Shown here: positions 1 through 8,310 of the stretch, in pieces
Position numbering within the stretch: the stretch's first letter is position 1
Layout: each line of letters begins with the position of its first letter
DNA from: Bacillota bacterium
GTDB lineage: Bacteria > Bacillota > Clostridia > Christensenellales > Aristaeellaceae
Assembly (NCBI GenBank): GCA_023404715.1
Contig: JAEYAR010000017.1
Coordinates: forward strand, 1-33,616
Direction: 5' to 3'
DNA: 33,616 nucleotides
Translations under genes and position numbers: made by a program
The notes under the pieces: model-generated
The model's input: the letters and a program-made list of their open reading frames with translations, nothing else
The model's database searches: none
Told to the model about the DNA's origin: nothing

Positions 1-1044
1 AACCTGCTCACCGTCTCGATCCGTACGCGATCGACAGGCAGGGGAGGATGGGGCGGCTTTGGCTTAGGGGGCTCTCAGCGCGGCACGGTCATCCTGACGA
101 TGGACGACGTGCTCTCTTGGGAGGATCAAGAATCGATTGCCTCGGTATCCCCGACGGTGAGCGGGAGCCTTACAGTCAAGGCGGGTAGCGTCAATACGAC
201 CACGTCGGTCATGGGCGTGCTGCCCTCGTACAAGGAAATCCGCAATCAGGGCGTATCCGATGGACGCTATATCATCCAAGCGGATGTGGATAACCGCAGC
301 GCCGTGTGCGTCGTCGGCGTGGATATCGCCGAGGAGCTGTTCGGCACCACGAACGTCGTCGGAAATAAAATGTCGATCAATGGCCGGCAGTTCAAGATCG
401 TCGGCTTGCTGGAGAGCAAGGGCAGCTCCGGCGGCGCGTCGTCGGACGAGGTGGTCGTCATCCCCTTCACGCTCGCTCAACGCATGCTGGAGAGCACCAG
501 CATTTCCTCCATCAGCATCTCGGCGACGGACGCCGCGTCGGTCGACGCCGCGCAGACATACATCGAAGACAACCTATATAAGCGCTATCAGAACGAGAGT
601 TCATATTCGGTCATGAACCAGAGCGAGATGCTCTCCACAGTCGAGGAGACGACGGGCACGCTAACGCTCATGCTCGGCGGCATTGCGGGCATCTCCCTGC
701 TGGTCGGCGGCATCGGTATCATGAACATCATGCTCGTCTCCGTCACAGAGCGTACGCGCGAGATCGGCATTCGCAAGGCTATCGGCGCCAAGCGGCGCAA
801 CATCCTCCTACAGTTCTTGATCGAGGCCATCGTCATCTCGGGCTTAGGCGGACTGCTCGGCCTGCTGCTGGGCGCGCTGCTGATGGATGCGCTGGAGGGC
901 GTGCTAGGCATGACGCTTGCCATGTCGCCCGGCGTCGTGCAGCTGGCAGTCGGCTTTTCGATGGCCGTGGGCATCGTCTTTGGGCTGTATCCGGCGAGCA
1001 AGGCGTCTAAGCTGCGCCCGATCGAGGCCCTGCATTACGACTGA
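1..1044 (+). CDS. ABC transporter permease, MacB/FtsX type (5' end outside window)
   Basis: The reading frame is open from base 1, so the start lies upstream; the first visible residues NLLTV resemble the segment just after TM1 in MacB-type permeases. A large extracytoplasmic MacB-like periplasmic core domain follows, then three C-terminal membrane segments (roughly bases 660-750, 810-890 and 915-985). The cytoplasmic motif TERTREIGIRKAIGA between the first two is diagnostic of the FtsX/MacB permease family. Such proteins pair with a LolD/MacB-like ATPase and act mechanically, moving peptides, lipids or drugs or transmitting signals across the membrane, rather than as classical importers. The ATPase and any membrane-fusion partner should lie upstream, outside the window. 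The substrate cannot be told. The family call is firm. Confidence 0.9.
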   Translation, partial: NLLTVSIRTRSTGRGGWGGFGLGGSQRGTVILTMDDVLSWEDQESIASVSPTVSGSLTVKAGSVNTTTSVMGVLPSYKEIRNQGVSDGRYIIQADVDNRSAVCVVGVDIAEELFGTTNVVGNKMSINGRQFKIVGLLESKGSSGGASSDEVVVIPFTLAQRMLESTSISSISISATDAASVDAAQTYIEDNLYKRYQNESSYSVMNQSEMLSTVEETTGTLTLMLGGIAGISLLVGGIGIMNIMLVSVTERTREIGIRKAIGAKRRNILLQFLIEAIVISGLGGLLGLLLGALLMDALEGVLGMTLAMSPGVVQLAVGFSMAVGIVFGLYPASKASKLRPIEALHYD

Positions 1045-1070
1045 TGCGACTGACCGGCAAAAATTCAGCG

Positions 1071-1099
1071 TTGACGAAATGGTTGCTTTGTAATACAAT
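1071..1099 (+). promoter_or_regulatory. sigma-A-type promoter for the HEAT-repeat gene
   Basis: TTGACG (1071-1076) and TACAAT (1094-1099) are separated by 17 bases, a near-consensus housekeeping promoter. It lies just after the permease stop, so the HEAT gene probably has its own transcript. Confidence 0.7.
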
Positions 1100-1151
1100 T
1101 TCAATAACGATACAACGCGTGGTGCGCGCTGATTATAGCTGGGAGGTCTAA

Positions 1152-1490
1152 ATGATGTTTGGCAACAATGCAGGGAAGATCGATCATCTTGTGGAAAAGA
1201 AAAAGGTAGACAAACTGGCGCAGCTGGCGGGCGACAAGCACGTGGAGACGGCCGTCGCGGCGATCGTCGGGCTTGGCAAGGTCGGCGGCGAGGTCGCAGT
1301 AAACACGTTGGTCTCGATGCTGCATTCGCCTGACAAGCAGATTCGTATGGCTACTGCCAAGGCGATGGGCGAGATGAAGGATCCGCGCACGCGCATGCAC
1401 GTGAGCCATCAGATCACCATCGAGACGGACGCAGAGGTGAAGGCGGCATTTCAAACCGCGTTGCATTCCATCACGACAGACGTCAAGTAA
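1152..1490 (+). CDS. small HEAT-repeat domain protein
   Basis: A 112-residue soluble protein starting at ATG 1152 behind GGGAGG. After a short basic N-terminus (DHLVEKKKVDKLAQLA) it shows about two to three HEAT-like helical repeats: ETAVAAIVGLGKVGGEVAVNTLVSML, then KQIRMATAKAMGEMKDPRTR, then EVKAAFQTALHSI. HEAT repeats are alpha-alpha hairpins used for protein binding, so a scaffold or adaptor role is likely, but nothing here names the partner. There is no signal peptide or membrane segment. It is transcribed alone, from the promoter at 1071-1099 to the terminator at 1530-1564. The domain assignment is fairly safe; the function is unknown. Confidence 0.75.
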   Translation: MMFGNNAGKIDHLVEKKKVDKLAQLAGDKHVETAVAAIVGLGKVGGEVAVNTLVSMLHSPDKQIRMATAKAMGEMKDPRTRMHVSHQITIETDAEVKAAFQTALHSITTDVK

Positions 1491-1529
1491 AATCGGTACG
1501 ATTGCATCCTGAGCGGAAGATTCGGTTGA

Positions 1530-1564
1530 GCAAGTCCGGCGTTTCGCCGGCCTTGCTTTTTTTT
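1530..1564 (+). terminator. intrinsic terminator after the HEAT-repeat gene
   Basis: Outer stem GCAAG (1530-1534) with CTTGC (1552-1556), inner stem CCGGCG (1536-1541) with CGCCGG (1545-1550), loop TTT, then eight T at 1557-1564. Confidence 0.85.
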
Positions 1565-1581
1565 CGCATCCATGCTATGAT
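1553..1581 (+). promoter_or_regulatory. candidate promoter for the GNAT gene
   Basis: TTGCTT (1553-1558), a 17-base spacer and TATGAT (1576-1581) preceded by an extended -10 TGC. The -35 overlaps the T tract of the preceding terminator. Confidence 0.45.
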
Positions 1582-1660
1582 GCACGAAACCTCGGGGATG
1601 AATCCTGTCCGATGGGATCAAACTAATCCGCGGGTGAAGCGCATGAAAGCAGGTGGCAAA

Positions 1661-2227
1661 ATGCCTCATATAATAGGCGAACGCGTAATGCTGCGCGAGT
1701 ATCGCGAGGAGGATTTCCCGGCAATCCGGGCATGGGTGAACGACCCGGAGACGACGCGCTATCTATCCGGCGCTTTTTTGATGCCGCATACAACCCTACA
1801 GACCGAGCAGTACATGCAAAATATCCTGTCCGGCAAGGCGGATGGCTATCACTTTATCGTCGCGCAGCGCGAGAATGGCGCCTATCTAGGGCAGATCGAC
1901 TATCTGTTTGTGCACCCGGTCAACCGTTATGCCGAACTGGGCATGGTGCTGGGCAGCGCTGCGCAGCGCGGGAAAGGCTATGGAAGGGAAGCGCTCTCGC
2001 TGATGCTCGCCTTCGGCTTTGAGAGCTTGAATTTGCATCGCGTCGGGCTGGAGGTATTTGCGCAAAACGAGCGCGCGATTCGCTGCTACCGTTCCTGCGG
2101 CTTTACGCAGGAGGGCATCCTGCGCGCACACGAATATTCAGGGGGACAATACCGCGATATCCTGCGTATGGCGATCCTAAGGGAAGAGTGGGCATCGCAC
2201 CCGCGGGGAGATGCCGGCATACGTTAA
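1661..2227 (+). CDS. GNAT-family N-acetyltransferase (RimJ/RimL-like)
   Basis: The product of about 188 residues opens IIGERVMLREYREEDFPAI, the usual first strand and helix of RimJ/RimL-type acetyltransferases. The acetyl-CoA pyrophosphate loop is visible as QRGKGYGREAL (Q/R-x-x-G-x-G/A), followed by the C-terminal HRVGLEVFAQNERAIRCYRSCGF motif shared by the family. It would transfer acetyl from acetyl-CoA to an amine; the acceptor (ribosomal protein, small molecule or drug) cannot be told. I chose ATG 1661 because AGGTGG lies at 1650-1655 and the family starts there; ATG 1643 is an alternative adding six residues. The frame stays open further upstream, through the preceding terminator, which is not believable as coding. 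It appears monocistronic and ends before a terminator. Confidence 0.85.
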   Translation: MPHIIGERVMLREYREEDFPAIRAWVNDPETTRYLSGAFLMPHTTLQTEQYMQNILSGKADGYHFIVAQRENGAYLGQIDYLFVHPVNRYAELGMVLGSAAQRGKGYGREALSLMLAFGFESLNLHRVGLEVFAQNERAIRCYRSCGFTQEGILRAHEYSGGQYRDILRMAILREEWASHPRGDAGIR

Positions 2228-2260
2228 AGCGAACGATGTCTGCCCAAAGCGTCTAAAAAG

Positions 2261-2292
2261 ACGGCGTATTTCGCAGAAATTCGCCGTTTTTT
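2261..2292 (+). terminator. intrinsic terminator after the GNAT gene
   Basis: ACGGCG (2261-2266) pairs with CGCCGT (2282-2287). After one T-T mismatch, ATTTC (2268-2272) pairs with GAAAT (2276-2280), loop GCA. T tract at 2287-2292. Confidence 0.8.
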
Positions 2293-2314
2293 GCGCCGGA
2301 TATGCAGCATTGTA

Positions 2315-2343
2315 TTGATTTTTATGATTTATTCCATTACAAT
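2315..2343 (+). promoter_or_regulatory. sigma-A-type promoter for aspartate kinase
   Basis: TTGATT (2315-2320), a 17-base spacer and TACAAT (2338-2343). The transcript would start near 2350, leaving a leader of about 40 bases, too short for a lysine riboswitch. Confidence 0.65.
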
Positions 2344-2389
2344 GGTGCATTAGTTGGGATGACATTACGGACAAACGGAGGGATTCCGT

Positions 2390-3727
2390 ATGGAAATCAA
2401 GGTTTCTAAATTTGGGGGCAGTTCCCTGGCCGATGCAGGCCAGTTTGCCAAGGTGAAGGATATCCTGCTCAGCGATCCGGCGCGGCATTACGTCGTGCCC
2501 TCGGCCCCGGGCAAGCGCAACGGGCAGGACAAGAAGATCACCGATATGCTATATGAGTGCCATCGCCTCGCACGCGCGGGCGAGGACTTTGCTACGCTCT
2601 TTGAGACCATTGCGGACAGGTATCGCTGCATCGCGCGCGATTTAGCGCTCGATACGCCGCTGGAAGACAGGCTGATCGAGATTCGCGAGGGCATCCGTGC
2701 GAGCTCGCAGCCGGATTACGCCGCCAGCCGCGGCGAATACTTAAACGGCATTTTACTCGCGGATTACCTGGGATGGGATTTTGTGGATGCGGCGGACGGC
2801 ATCATCTTCGGGGATGACGGCAAGCTCGATCAGAACGAGACGCAAGATACGCTCTCTAAACTGCTCAAGGCGCACCCCTATGCGGTGGTGCCGGGCTTTT
2901 ATGGGCGCATGAAGGATGGGACCGTGCATACGTTTTCGCGCGGGGGAAGCGATATCTCGGGCGCGATCGTCGCGCGCGCGGTGCATGCAGACCTGTACGA
3001 GAATTGGACGGATGTGTCGGGGTGCCTGATGGCGGATCCGCGCATCGTGCGCAATCCCAAGCCGATTCATCATGTGACGTACAGAGAGCTGCGGGAGCTG
3101 TCGTACATGGGCGCGAGCGTTCTGCACGAGGATGCGATCTTCCCGGTCCGCATGGCGGGCATCCCCACGAACATCCGCAATACCAACGCGCCGGAGGAGC
3201 CGGGCACGTTGATCTCGCACGATGCGGAGGATTTGGACAACGAATACGTGATCACCGGCATTGCCGGCCATAAGGACTTTGCCATCGTCTCGGTAGAAAA
3301 GGCGATGATGAACGCGGAGCTGGGCTTTGGCCGCCGCGTGCTGCAGGCGGTGGAGGAGACCGGCATCTCGTTTGAGCATCTGCCGACCGGCATCGATACG
3401 ATGTGCGTGGTTTGTCATGAACGCATGCTGGACGGCAAGCGCGATCAGCTGGTGCACCGCATCTACGAGTTAACCGATCCGGACTCGGTGGAGATCCACT
3501 CCGGCCTCGGGCTGATCGCTACCGTGGGAAGGGGCATGGTGCGCTCCAAGGGCACGTCGGCGAAGCTGTTCAACGCGTTGCAGCGCGCGGGCATCAACGT
3601 ACGCATGATCGATCAGGGTTCCAGCGAGCTGAACATCATCGTGGGCGTCGATAACCTGGACTTTGAAAACGCCGTGCGCGCGATTTACCGCGCGTTCGTG
3701 ACGGACGTGGACAGGGAACGGATGTAA
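2390..3727 (+). CDS. aspartate kinase
   Basis: Aspartokinase catalyses ATP-dependent phosphorylation of aspartate, the first step to lysine, diaminopimelate, threonine and methionine. The protein (445 residues) has the N-terminal kinase signature KVSKFGGSSLADA. Further amino-acid-kinase motifs are seen at GFYGRMKDGTVHTFSRGGSD and in the segment ending MADPRIV. The C-terminal third (about residue 300 on) carries the paired ACT regulatory domains, including the late motif GINVRMIDQGSSELNIIVGV. Length and the early VVPSAPGKRNGQDKKITDML segment resemble the YclM/ThrD-like single-function class rather than bifunctional kinase-homoserine dehydrogenases. The start ATG 2390 has GGAGGG at 2377-2382. 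It stands alone between a promoter and a strong terminator; feedback inhibition through the ACT domains is expected, but the effector cannot be read from sequence. Confidence 0.93.
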   Translation: MEIKVSKFGGSSLADAGQFAKVKDILLSDPARHYVVPSAPGKRNGQDKKITDMLYECHRLARAGEDFATLFETIADRYRCIARDLALDTPLEDRLIEIREGIRASSQPDYAASRGEYLNGILLADYLGWDFVDAADGIIFGDDGKLDQNETQDTLSKLLKAHPYAVVPGFYGRMKDGTVHTFSRGGSDISGAIVARAVHADLYENWTDVSGCLMADPRIVRNPKPIHHVTYRELRELSYMGASVLHEDAIFPVRMAGIPTNIRNTNAPEEPGTLISHDAEDLDNEYVITGIAGHKDFAIVSVEKAMMNAELGFGRRVLQAVEETGISFEHLPTGIDTMCVVCHERMLDGKRDQLVHRIYELTDPDSVEIHSGLGLIATVGRGMVRSKGTSAKLFNALQRAGINVRMIDQGSSELNIIVGVDNLDFENAVRAIYRAFVTDVDRERM

Positions 3728-3740
3728 GGCATTCGTATGA

Positions 3741-3786
3741 AAAACAGCGCCCGCTTTCATGTTGTATGAAAGCGGGCGCTGCTTTT
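3741..3786. terminator. bidirectional intrinsic terminator between aspartate kinase and the glycosidase gene
   Basis: A perfect 16-bp stem (3745-3760 with 3766-3781) with loop GTTGT is followed by TTTT on the plus strand and by a T-rich run on the minus strand (AAAA at 3741-3744). It serves both convergent genes. Confidence 0.88.
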
Positions 3787-5842
3787 ATAGCAAGATACGA
3801 TAGGCGATGCCTGGACGAAGAGATACCGGCAATCCATCACAGGTCGCGGTTAGCGTCACTGGGGGCATCTCTACGCCGACAGGCGTCACAAGCCTCGTAT
3901 CCCCCGGGCGCAGAGAACAGGGTAAGACTACAGGCGAATAAGGTTCCTCCCAAGCGACGTAAAGCAGAATGGATCCGTCCGGTTGGGGAATCATCGCAGT
4001 GCCGTTTTCAATCCATCGTGTTCCTTTGATATCGACGCGGCACATAAGCGCCTCAAAGTGCACGGCTATACGGGAGTTGTCCTCATAAAACACGATTTTC
4101 CATCCATCCCTCTCTTCATAGCGGACCGCCTGTGCATCTCGCAGAGCATTGAGCGGCGCTTGGAGCATAAAATATGCGTCCGTCAGCCGTTTGATCGGGG
4201 TGGAGGCGGTTACGTCGTCGCTGAAAAAACCGCCATAAAGCAGGCCGTCGAGGATTTCGGTGGGGTGATCTGTGTGCGTGCCGCCATAGTCAGCCCTGCC
4301 ATGTACTAAGAAAGGAACCATTGGAATGCGCCGGTCGCCTTCGTATAGCGGCCGCGGCATGCGCTGCATGTGCCAGAAATACGATATGGTTCCTACGAAG
4401 GGGAGACCACAGGCTTCGCTGCTTACGTCAAGACCGCATTCGTTAAACTGGCGGACGAGACGCAGACGAGCCTGTAAATCCTCCTGTTTACCGCTTGGCG
4501 AGCCCTTGCGAAAGTCTACACGAAAGACGGACGCGGTTAGTACGTCGAGATGATAGGTCGACAGCAAAAATGGATAACGCGCGAGCGTTTTGTAAATCCG
4601 CTCATGGGTTCCGTGGGCGGTATAATAAGGTAAACTGGTCCAATATGCCTGTTTGTTGTTCCAAACGCCACCTCGAAGCAAATGGCCGTTGTTATCTCGC
4701 GAGACGACATCCGCGTCAAAATCGAGGCTTTCGCGGTATACGTCGTCGTAGTTGTCGTGAAAGCTGACCGTAGCGCCCAAGCGGCGCGCTTGTCTCACTA
4801 AGTCAACGAGGCTGTCCTCTGAGCCGGGGTTCTCGTTTAGCGTAAAGACGTGCGGGTAACGGTCGTCATGCCCGTCGTTTTGAAAGCCGACGAGGTAGAC
4901 GATTTGCCCTGCGCCACCAGTGCGCTCATAAACGCTACGGATGATATCGGCTGTTTGTGCGTAGGTGGTCTGTAGGCCGTCGCAGGGCGAACCGAGGAAG
5001 ACTTTATATACCATGTGATCGCGATACAGGGCGCAGGGTTTTGGCGGGAGCGTCGCACGTAGATGAGCGGTGCCCGTCACCCAACCGCATGCGTCCGGCA
5101 GCTCGCGGCTTTCGATCAGTTCCAGCGTGAGCCGTGGCGCTAAATCGGGCAGGGTAAAATCTGGTTCGATGGGGTATAAGGCTTCCTCGTCGACTAACAA
5201 GGACGGCCCTTCTTTCGCACGTCGATAAGATACGTCATGATGGGTGTAGCGATGGCGGAGCAAGACGCCGATTTGTGCGTAGCGCGCGCCAGACTCCCCA
5301 CCGACGCGTGAAGTGAGCATATCATCCATCGAATGCACGCGCACCAGTGCAGTTAAGCCACGGGTATAAGCGATCGCGCAGGCGCCAAGGGAGTCCAAAA
5401 TCCAATTGTATCGATGATCTACAGCGCCGTCTGACGCGTTTTGGGGGTTGATCAGGCGGCCTCCGTGCGCGGGCAATGCGAGCCGGGCGTGCGGGTCCGC
5501 AGCATTGGCAGCGGCGATCCCCTCCAGGCGAACAGAGGCGAGACAAAAATCTTCGCCTTCGCTCAATACGCGAATAGACAATTCTACCTTCGTGCGTTCG
5601 ACCTTAGCGATGATCTCAAGCCGTATGCATTCAGCCGTATCGCACGTCAGCGTCGCTTGCCAGGCGATGCCATTCGGTAGCACGCGCCGGTCATAGACGA
5701 CGCGCGGGCTATCGTCCGAGATCACTTCCAAGAGGCCGCTCAAACGATGAAACACCACGTATGAATTGGAAATTGCGCCTGGATTCGAGGCGAGCCGTCC
5801 GTCGGCAAGCAAGAGACTTGGCTTTATACCAAACGAAAACAT
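3785..5842 (-). CDS. glycoside hydrolase-like protein related to GH101/GH129 (alpha-N-acetylgalactosaminidase type)
   Basis: A 685-residue protein with no signal peptide, so predicted cytoplasmic. An N-terminal beta-rich domain (to about residue 270) precedes a TIM-barrel-like part with GFQNDGHDDRYPHVF (319-333) and GATVSFHDNYDDVY (356-369). Asp433 in STYHLDVLTA and Glu476 in LDVSSEACG sit where GH101/GH129 enzymes carry nucleophile and acid/base; that match is from memory of the families, not an alignment. Those enzymes release GalNAc-containing sugars from mucin-type O-glycans. I chose ATG 5842 because GAAAGG precedes it and it lies 2 bases after the upstream stop; the open frame extends to 5998 but overlaps the esterase gene. 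Last gene of the operon. An uncharacterised related glycosidase family is the alternative. Confidence 0.65.
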   Translation of the reverse strand: MFSFGIKPSLLLADGRLASNPGAISNSYVVFHRLSGLLEVISDDSPRVVYDRRVLPNGIAWQATLTCDTAECIRLEIIAKVERTKVELSIRVLSEGEDFCLASVRLEGIAAANAADPHARLALPAHGGRLINPQNASDGAVDHRYNWILDSLGACAIAYTRGLTALVRVHSMDDMLTSRVGGESGARYAQIGVLLRHRYTHHDVSYRRAKEGPSLLVDEEALYPIEPDFTLPDLAPRLTLELIESRELPDACGWVTGTAHLRATLPPKPCALYRDHMVYKVFLGSPCDGLQTTYAQTADIIRSVYERTGGAGQIVYLVGFQNDGHDDRYPHVFTLNENPGSEDSLVDLVRQARRLGATVSFHDNYDDVYRESLDFDADVVSRDNNGHLLRGGVWNNKQAYWTSLPYYTAHGTHERIYKTLARYPFLLSTYHLDVLTASVFRVDFRKGSPSGKQEDLQARLRLVRQFNECGLDVSSEACGLPFVGTISYFWHMQRMPRPLYEGDRRIPMVPFLVHGRADYGGTHTDHPTEILDGLLYGGFFSDDVTASTPIKRLTDAYFMLQAPLNALRDAQAVRYEERDGWKIVFYEDNSRIAVHFEALMCRVDIKGTRWIENGTAMIPQPDGSILLYVAWEEPYSPVVLPCSLRPGDTRLVTPVGVEMPPVTLTATCDGLPVSLRPGIAYRILL

Positions 5843-5844
5843 CG

Positions 5845-7386
5845 TTATGTCCTTTCTCGGGCCTGGCCGGTAGAATCGAGGATTGGAAGAAAGAAGGGCC
5901 CGGCGGGCAGTCCATGCCCATTTTGTATTGCGGTGTCCATCAAAGGCCGCCAGGCATAGCGAATGAAACGGGGAGCTGGGACTATACGGCTCATGCATAG
6001 CAGCGCGCTTGGAAGCAGAGATATCTCATCCGCCGCTTCGAAGACCTTTCCGTCCGGTGAAAGCTCGATGAAAGGCTGGGATTCACAGCGCAGCCCCTGC
6101 GCGTGAGAAAAACAGACTACAATTCCTCCAGACGTTTCAATCGTGAAAAGAGCCACCGGGCCTTGACCGCAGGGGATCTTTGCGTATACGCACTCAAGCG
6201 CCAATAACGCCATTCGCTCGCCGGCCTCGATTTTGCGCGTCGGATGAATATTACATGCGTCGCCGAGATCCGGAATACACCCCAGATATACGCCGGGGCA
6301 TGTGTTTGCAAGACGGCGCTGCTGATCGCGGATTTGCATCCAATCGCAAGGAGCGGCCCGGCGGTCTGTGTCGTAGGGGGCGAGCTGGGTGAGCAAAAAA
6401 ATGAGGCGATCATTTTCGAAGGCTTGCCGCCAGTCGCCAATCATGGCCCGCATTTCCTCCTCATACCTAAAAACATCCTCAACTACGGCGCTGCTTTCCC
6501 CCTGATACCAGAGGACGCCGCGCATAGCGAACGGAAACACTCGGCTTAACATATATGTAAACAGGCAGGCGGGTTCATTGGGATCGCCCACGGCACCGTC
6601 GGGCGGCCACGGCAGCGTACCGTCCAGTTTCCAGTAATAAAATGGATTCTCAAGCGATGAGCATATGATCTCCTCCGTAGACATTTTAATCATCGAAACT
6701 GAGCGTTTGAAGGCGGCCTGAGAGGATTTGGCCAGATCGCCAAGTTTGCATCGAAGATGCTTGAATGCATCGCTGTCCCCGCTAAAGACGTCTGATGAAG
6801 CGAGTGTCTGCGGACTGACCCAGGGCTGTACCTTCGTTCCACCCCAGTTGCAGCTGATGATCCCTACAGGAACATCCATGGATTTGGCAATTTCGTCGCC
6901 GAAAACATGGCCGATCGCTGAAAACAAAGCGGCGTTTTTACGTTCCGCCTTACGCCATGGTTGAGGATCAGAGGATTCAGGAAGAAAATGAAAGCTAAAT
7001 TGCCGGTTGCATGGATAGGAGCGCCGAGAAACAACCTTGAGACGTAAAACGGGGAAGTGCTCCGCGTCCAAATAAGACTGTGCGCCGCTGGCGCACATGA
7101 GCGGCATCTCCATGTTGGATTGACCGCCAGCCAGCCAGACCTCGCCTACGTAAACGTCCTGCAGAAGGATAGATTCTTTGCCGCAGCTGGCGGTCAATAC
7201 ATAGGGCCCGCCTACTGGAAGAGCGGGGAGCGTCGCGCGAAAACGGCCATTTTGGGCGACCGCGCAGGCGTATTTTCCAGCTACGCAGACCTGAACGACG
7301 TCGCCATCTGCAGCCTCGCCCCAGATAGGGACTGGCATGCCTTGTTGGAGAACCATATGGCTTTCAAACATTTCCGAGAGCTTCAT
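5845..7386 (-). CDS. sialate O-acetylesterase family protein
   Basis: A 513-residue SASA-family esterase. The nucleophile motif GGQSNMEMP places Ser90 at the expected site; VLWYQGESS (about 291-299) is the second conserved block, and D376/H381 in GDACNIHPTRK is the usual catalytic end of the family. These enzymes remove acetyl groups from O-acetylated sialic acids so that sialidases or lyases can act; relatives act on O-acetylated xylan or other sugars. There is no signal peptide, so the action would be on imported oligosaccharides, matching the cytoplasmic glycosidase next door. The start at 7386 lies 3 bases after the preceding permease stop, with AAAGGAG as its ribosome site. The frame ends 2 bases before the glycosidase start, implying translational coupling. 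Confidence 0.88.
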   Translation of the reverse strand: MKLSEMFESHMVLQQGMPVPIWGEAADGDVVQVCVAGKYACAVAQNGRFRATLPALPVGGPYVLTASCGKESILLQDVYVGEVWLAGGQSNMEMPLMCASGAQSYLDAEHFPVLRLKVVSRRSYPCNRQFSFHFLPESSDPQPWRKAERKNAALFSAIGHVFGDEIAKSMDVPVGIISCNWGGTKVQPWVSPQTLASSDVFSGDSDAFKHLRCKLGDLAKSSQAAFKRSVSMIKMSTEEIICSSLENPFYYWKLDGTLPWPPDGAVGDPNEPACLFTYMLSRVFPFAMRGVLWYQGESSAVVEDVFRYEEEMRAMIGDWRQAFENDRLIFLLTQLAPYDTDRRAAPCDWMQIRDQQRRLANTCPGVYLGCIPDLGDACNIHPTRKIEAGERMALLALECVYAKIPCGQGPVALFTIETSGGIVVCFSHAQGLRCESQPFIELSPDGKVFEAADEISLLPSALLCMSRIVPAPRFIRYAWRPLMDTAIQNGHGLPAGPFFLPILDSTGQARERT

Positions 7387-7389
7387 TCG

Positions 7390-8289
7390 TTACTCCTTTA
7401 CCGCGCCCAATGTAATGCCGCTGATGAAGTAGCGCTGAAAGAATGGGTAGACCGCCAAAATGGGGAGAGTGATGACCATTGTGCAGGCAGCTTTGATTGT
7501 GGTTGCGGTACGCGTATGCATGCGCTGCGCGGCCTGCGTTTCGAGGGTTAACTTTTTGTCGATGTCGGCCTCCAACATCATGCGCTTGAGGATGATCTGC
7601 ACGGTATCCCATCGTCCGTTAGGGTTGTAGATCATGTTATCGAACCAGGCATTCCATTGATTGACGGCCATAAAGACGGCTACGGCGGCCAACACGGGTA
7701 CGCTCATAGGTATTATGACTTTTAAAAAGATTTTACGCATATTGGCCCCGTCGATCCAAGCGCTCTCCACGAGCGCGTAGGGCAGGTTTTGAATGTAAGA
7801 CGAAATGATGAGCATATAATAGGCATTGAACAGGTAGGGTAACCAATAGACGGTAAACGTATTTTGCAGGCCGATCTGAATGTAGAGCAGGTATGTGGTA
7901 ATAAACCCGCCGTTAAAATACATCGTAATGAGATAAAAAATGCGCAGTGCGCGGCGCCCGCTGAATGTCTTGATGGAAACGAGAAAGGCGAGGACGGACG
8001 TGCAGAAGAGGCTGGAAGCGGTGCCGACGACGACGCGTAAGAGGGAGACGATCAGCCCGCGCGGAATGCCCGCATTGCCAAGCAGCCAAGCGTAGTTTTC
8101 TAATGTGAATTTGCGCGGCCATATGAACAGCGTCGCCCGGTCTGCATCGATCCCTTCATTAAGCGAGATGACAAGTTGTTGGTAAAAAGGATAGACCGTG
8201 ATCAGAAATAGAAATAGCAGAAAAAGAACGTTTGCAGCATCGAAGAGTCTGCCGCCGACAGATTTTCGTAGATAAGGCGCTTTTCGCAT
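7390..8289 (-). CDS. carbohydrate ABC transporter permease, LplC/MalG type
   Basis: A 299-residue integral membrane permease with about six hydrophobic segments. Its N-terminus (LFDAANVLFLLFLFLITVYP) and the cytoplasmic EAA-like loop around LVESAWIDGANMRKIFLKVI match the CUT1 family, LplC branch. With the upstream LplB-type permease it would form the channel for an oligosaccharide ABC importer. No ATPase is encoded in the operon, which is normal for Lpl-type systems that share a multitask MsmK/UgpC-like ATPase. Start ATG 8289 has AGAAGG seven bases upstream. It is followed after 3 bases by the esterase. Confidence 0.9.
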   Translation of the reverse strand: MRKAPYLRKSVGGRLFDAANVLFLLFLFLITVYPFYQQLVISLNEGIDADRATLFIWPRKFTLENYAWLLGNAGIPRGLIVSLLRVVVGTASSLFCTSVLAFLVSIKTFSGRRALRIFYLITMYFNGGFITTYLLYIQIGLQNTFTVYWLPYLFNAYYMLIISSYIQNLPYALVESAWIDGANMRKIFLKVIIPMSVPVLAAVAVFMAVNQWNAWFDNMIYNPNGRWDTVQIILKRMMLEADIDKKLTLETQAAQRMHTRTATTIKAACTMVITLPILAVYPFFQRYFISGITLGAVKE

Positions 8290-8310
8290 GCAGATGCCTT
8301 CTTTCTATAG

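Noticed and set aside
2344..2389. Lysine riboswitch ahead of aspartate kinase
   Set aside because: The predicted leader is about 40 bases, far too short, and no conserved riboswitch core is visible.
5843..5998. N-terminal extension of the glycosidase
   Set aside because: It overlaps the end of the esterase gene in another frame; ATG 5842 has its own ribosome site.
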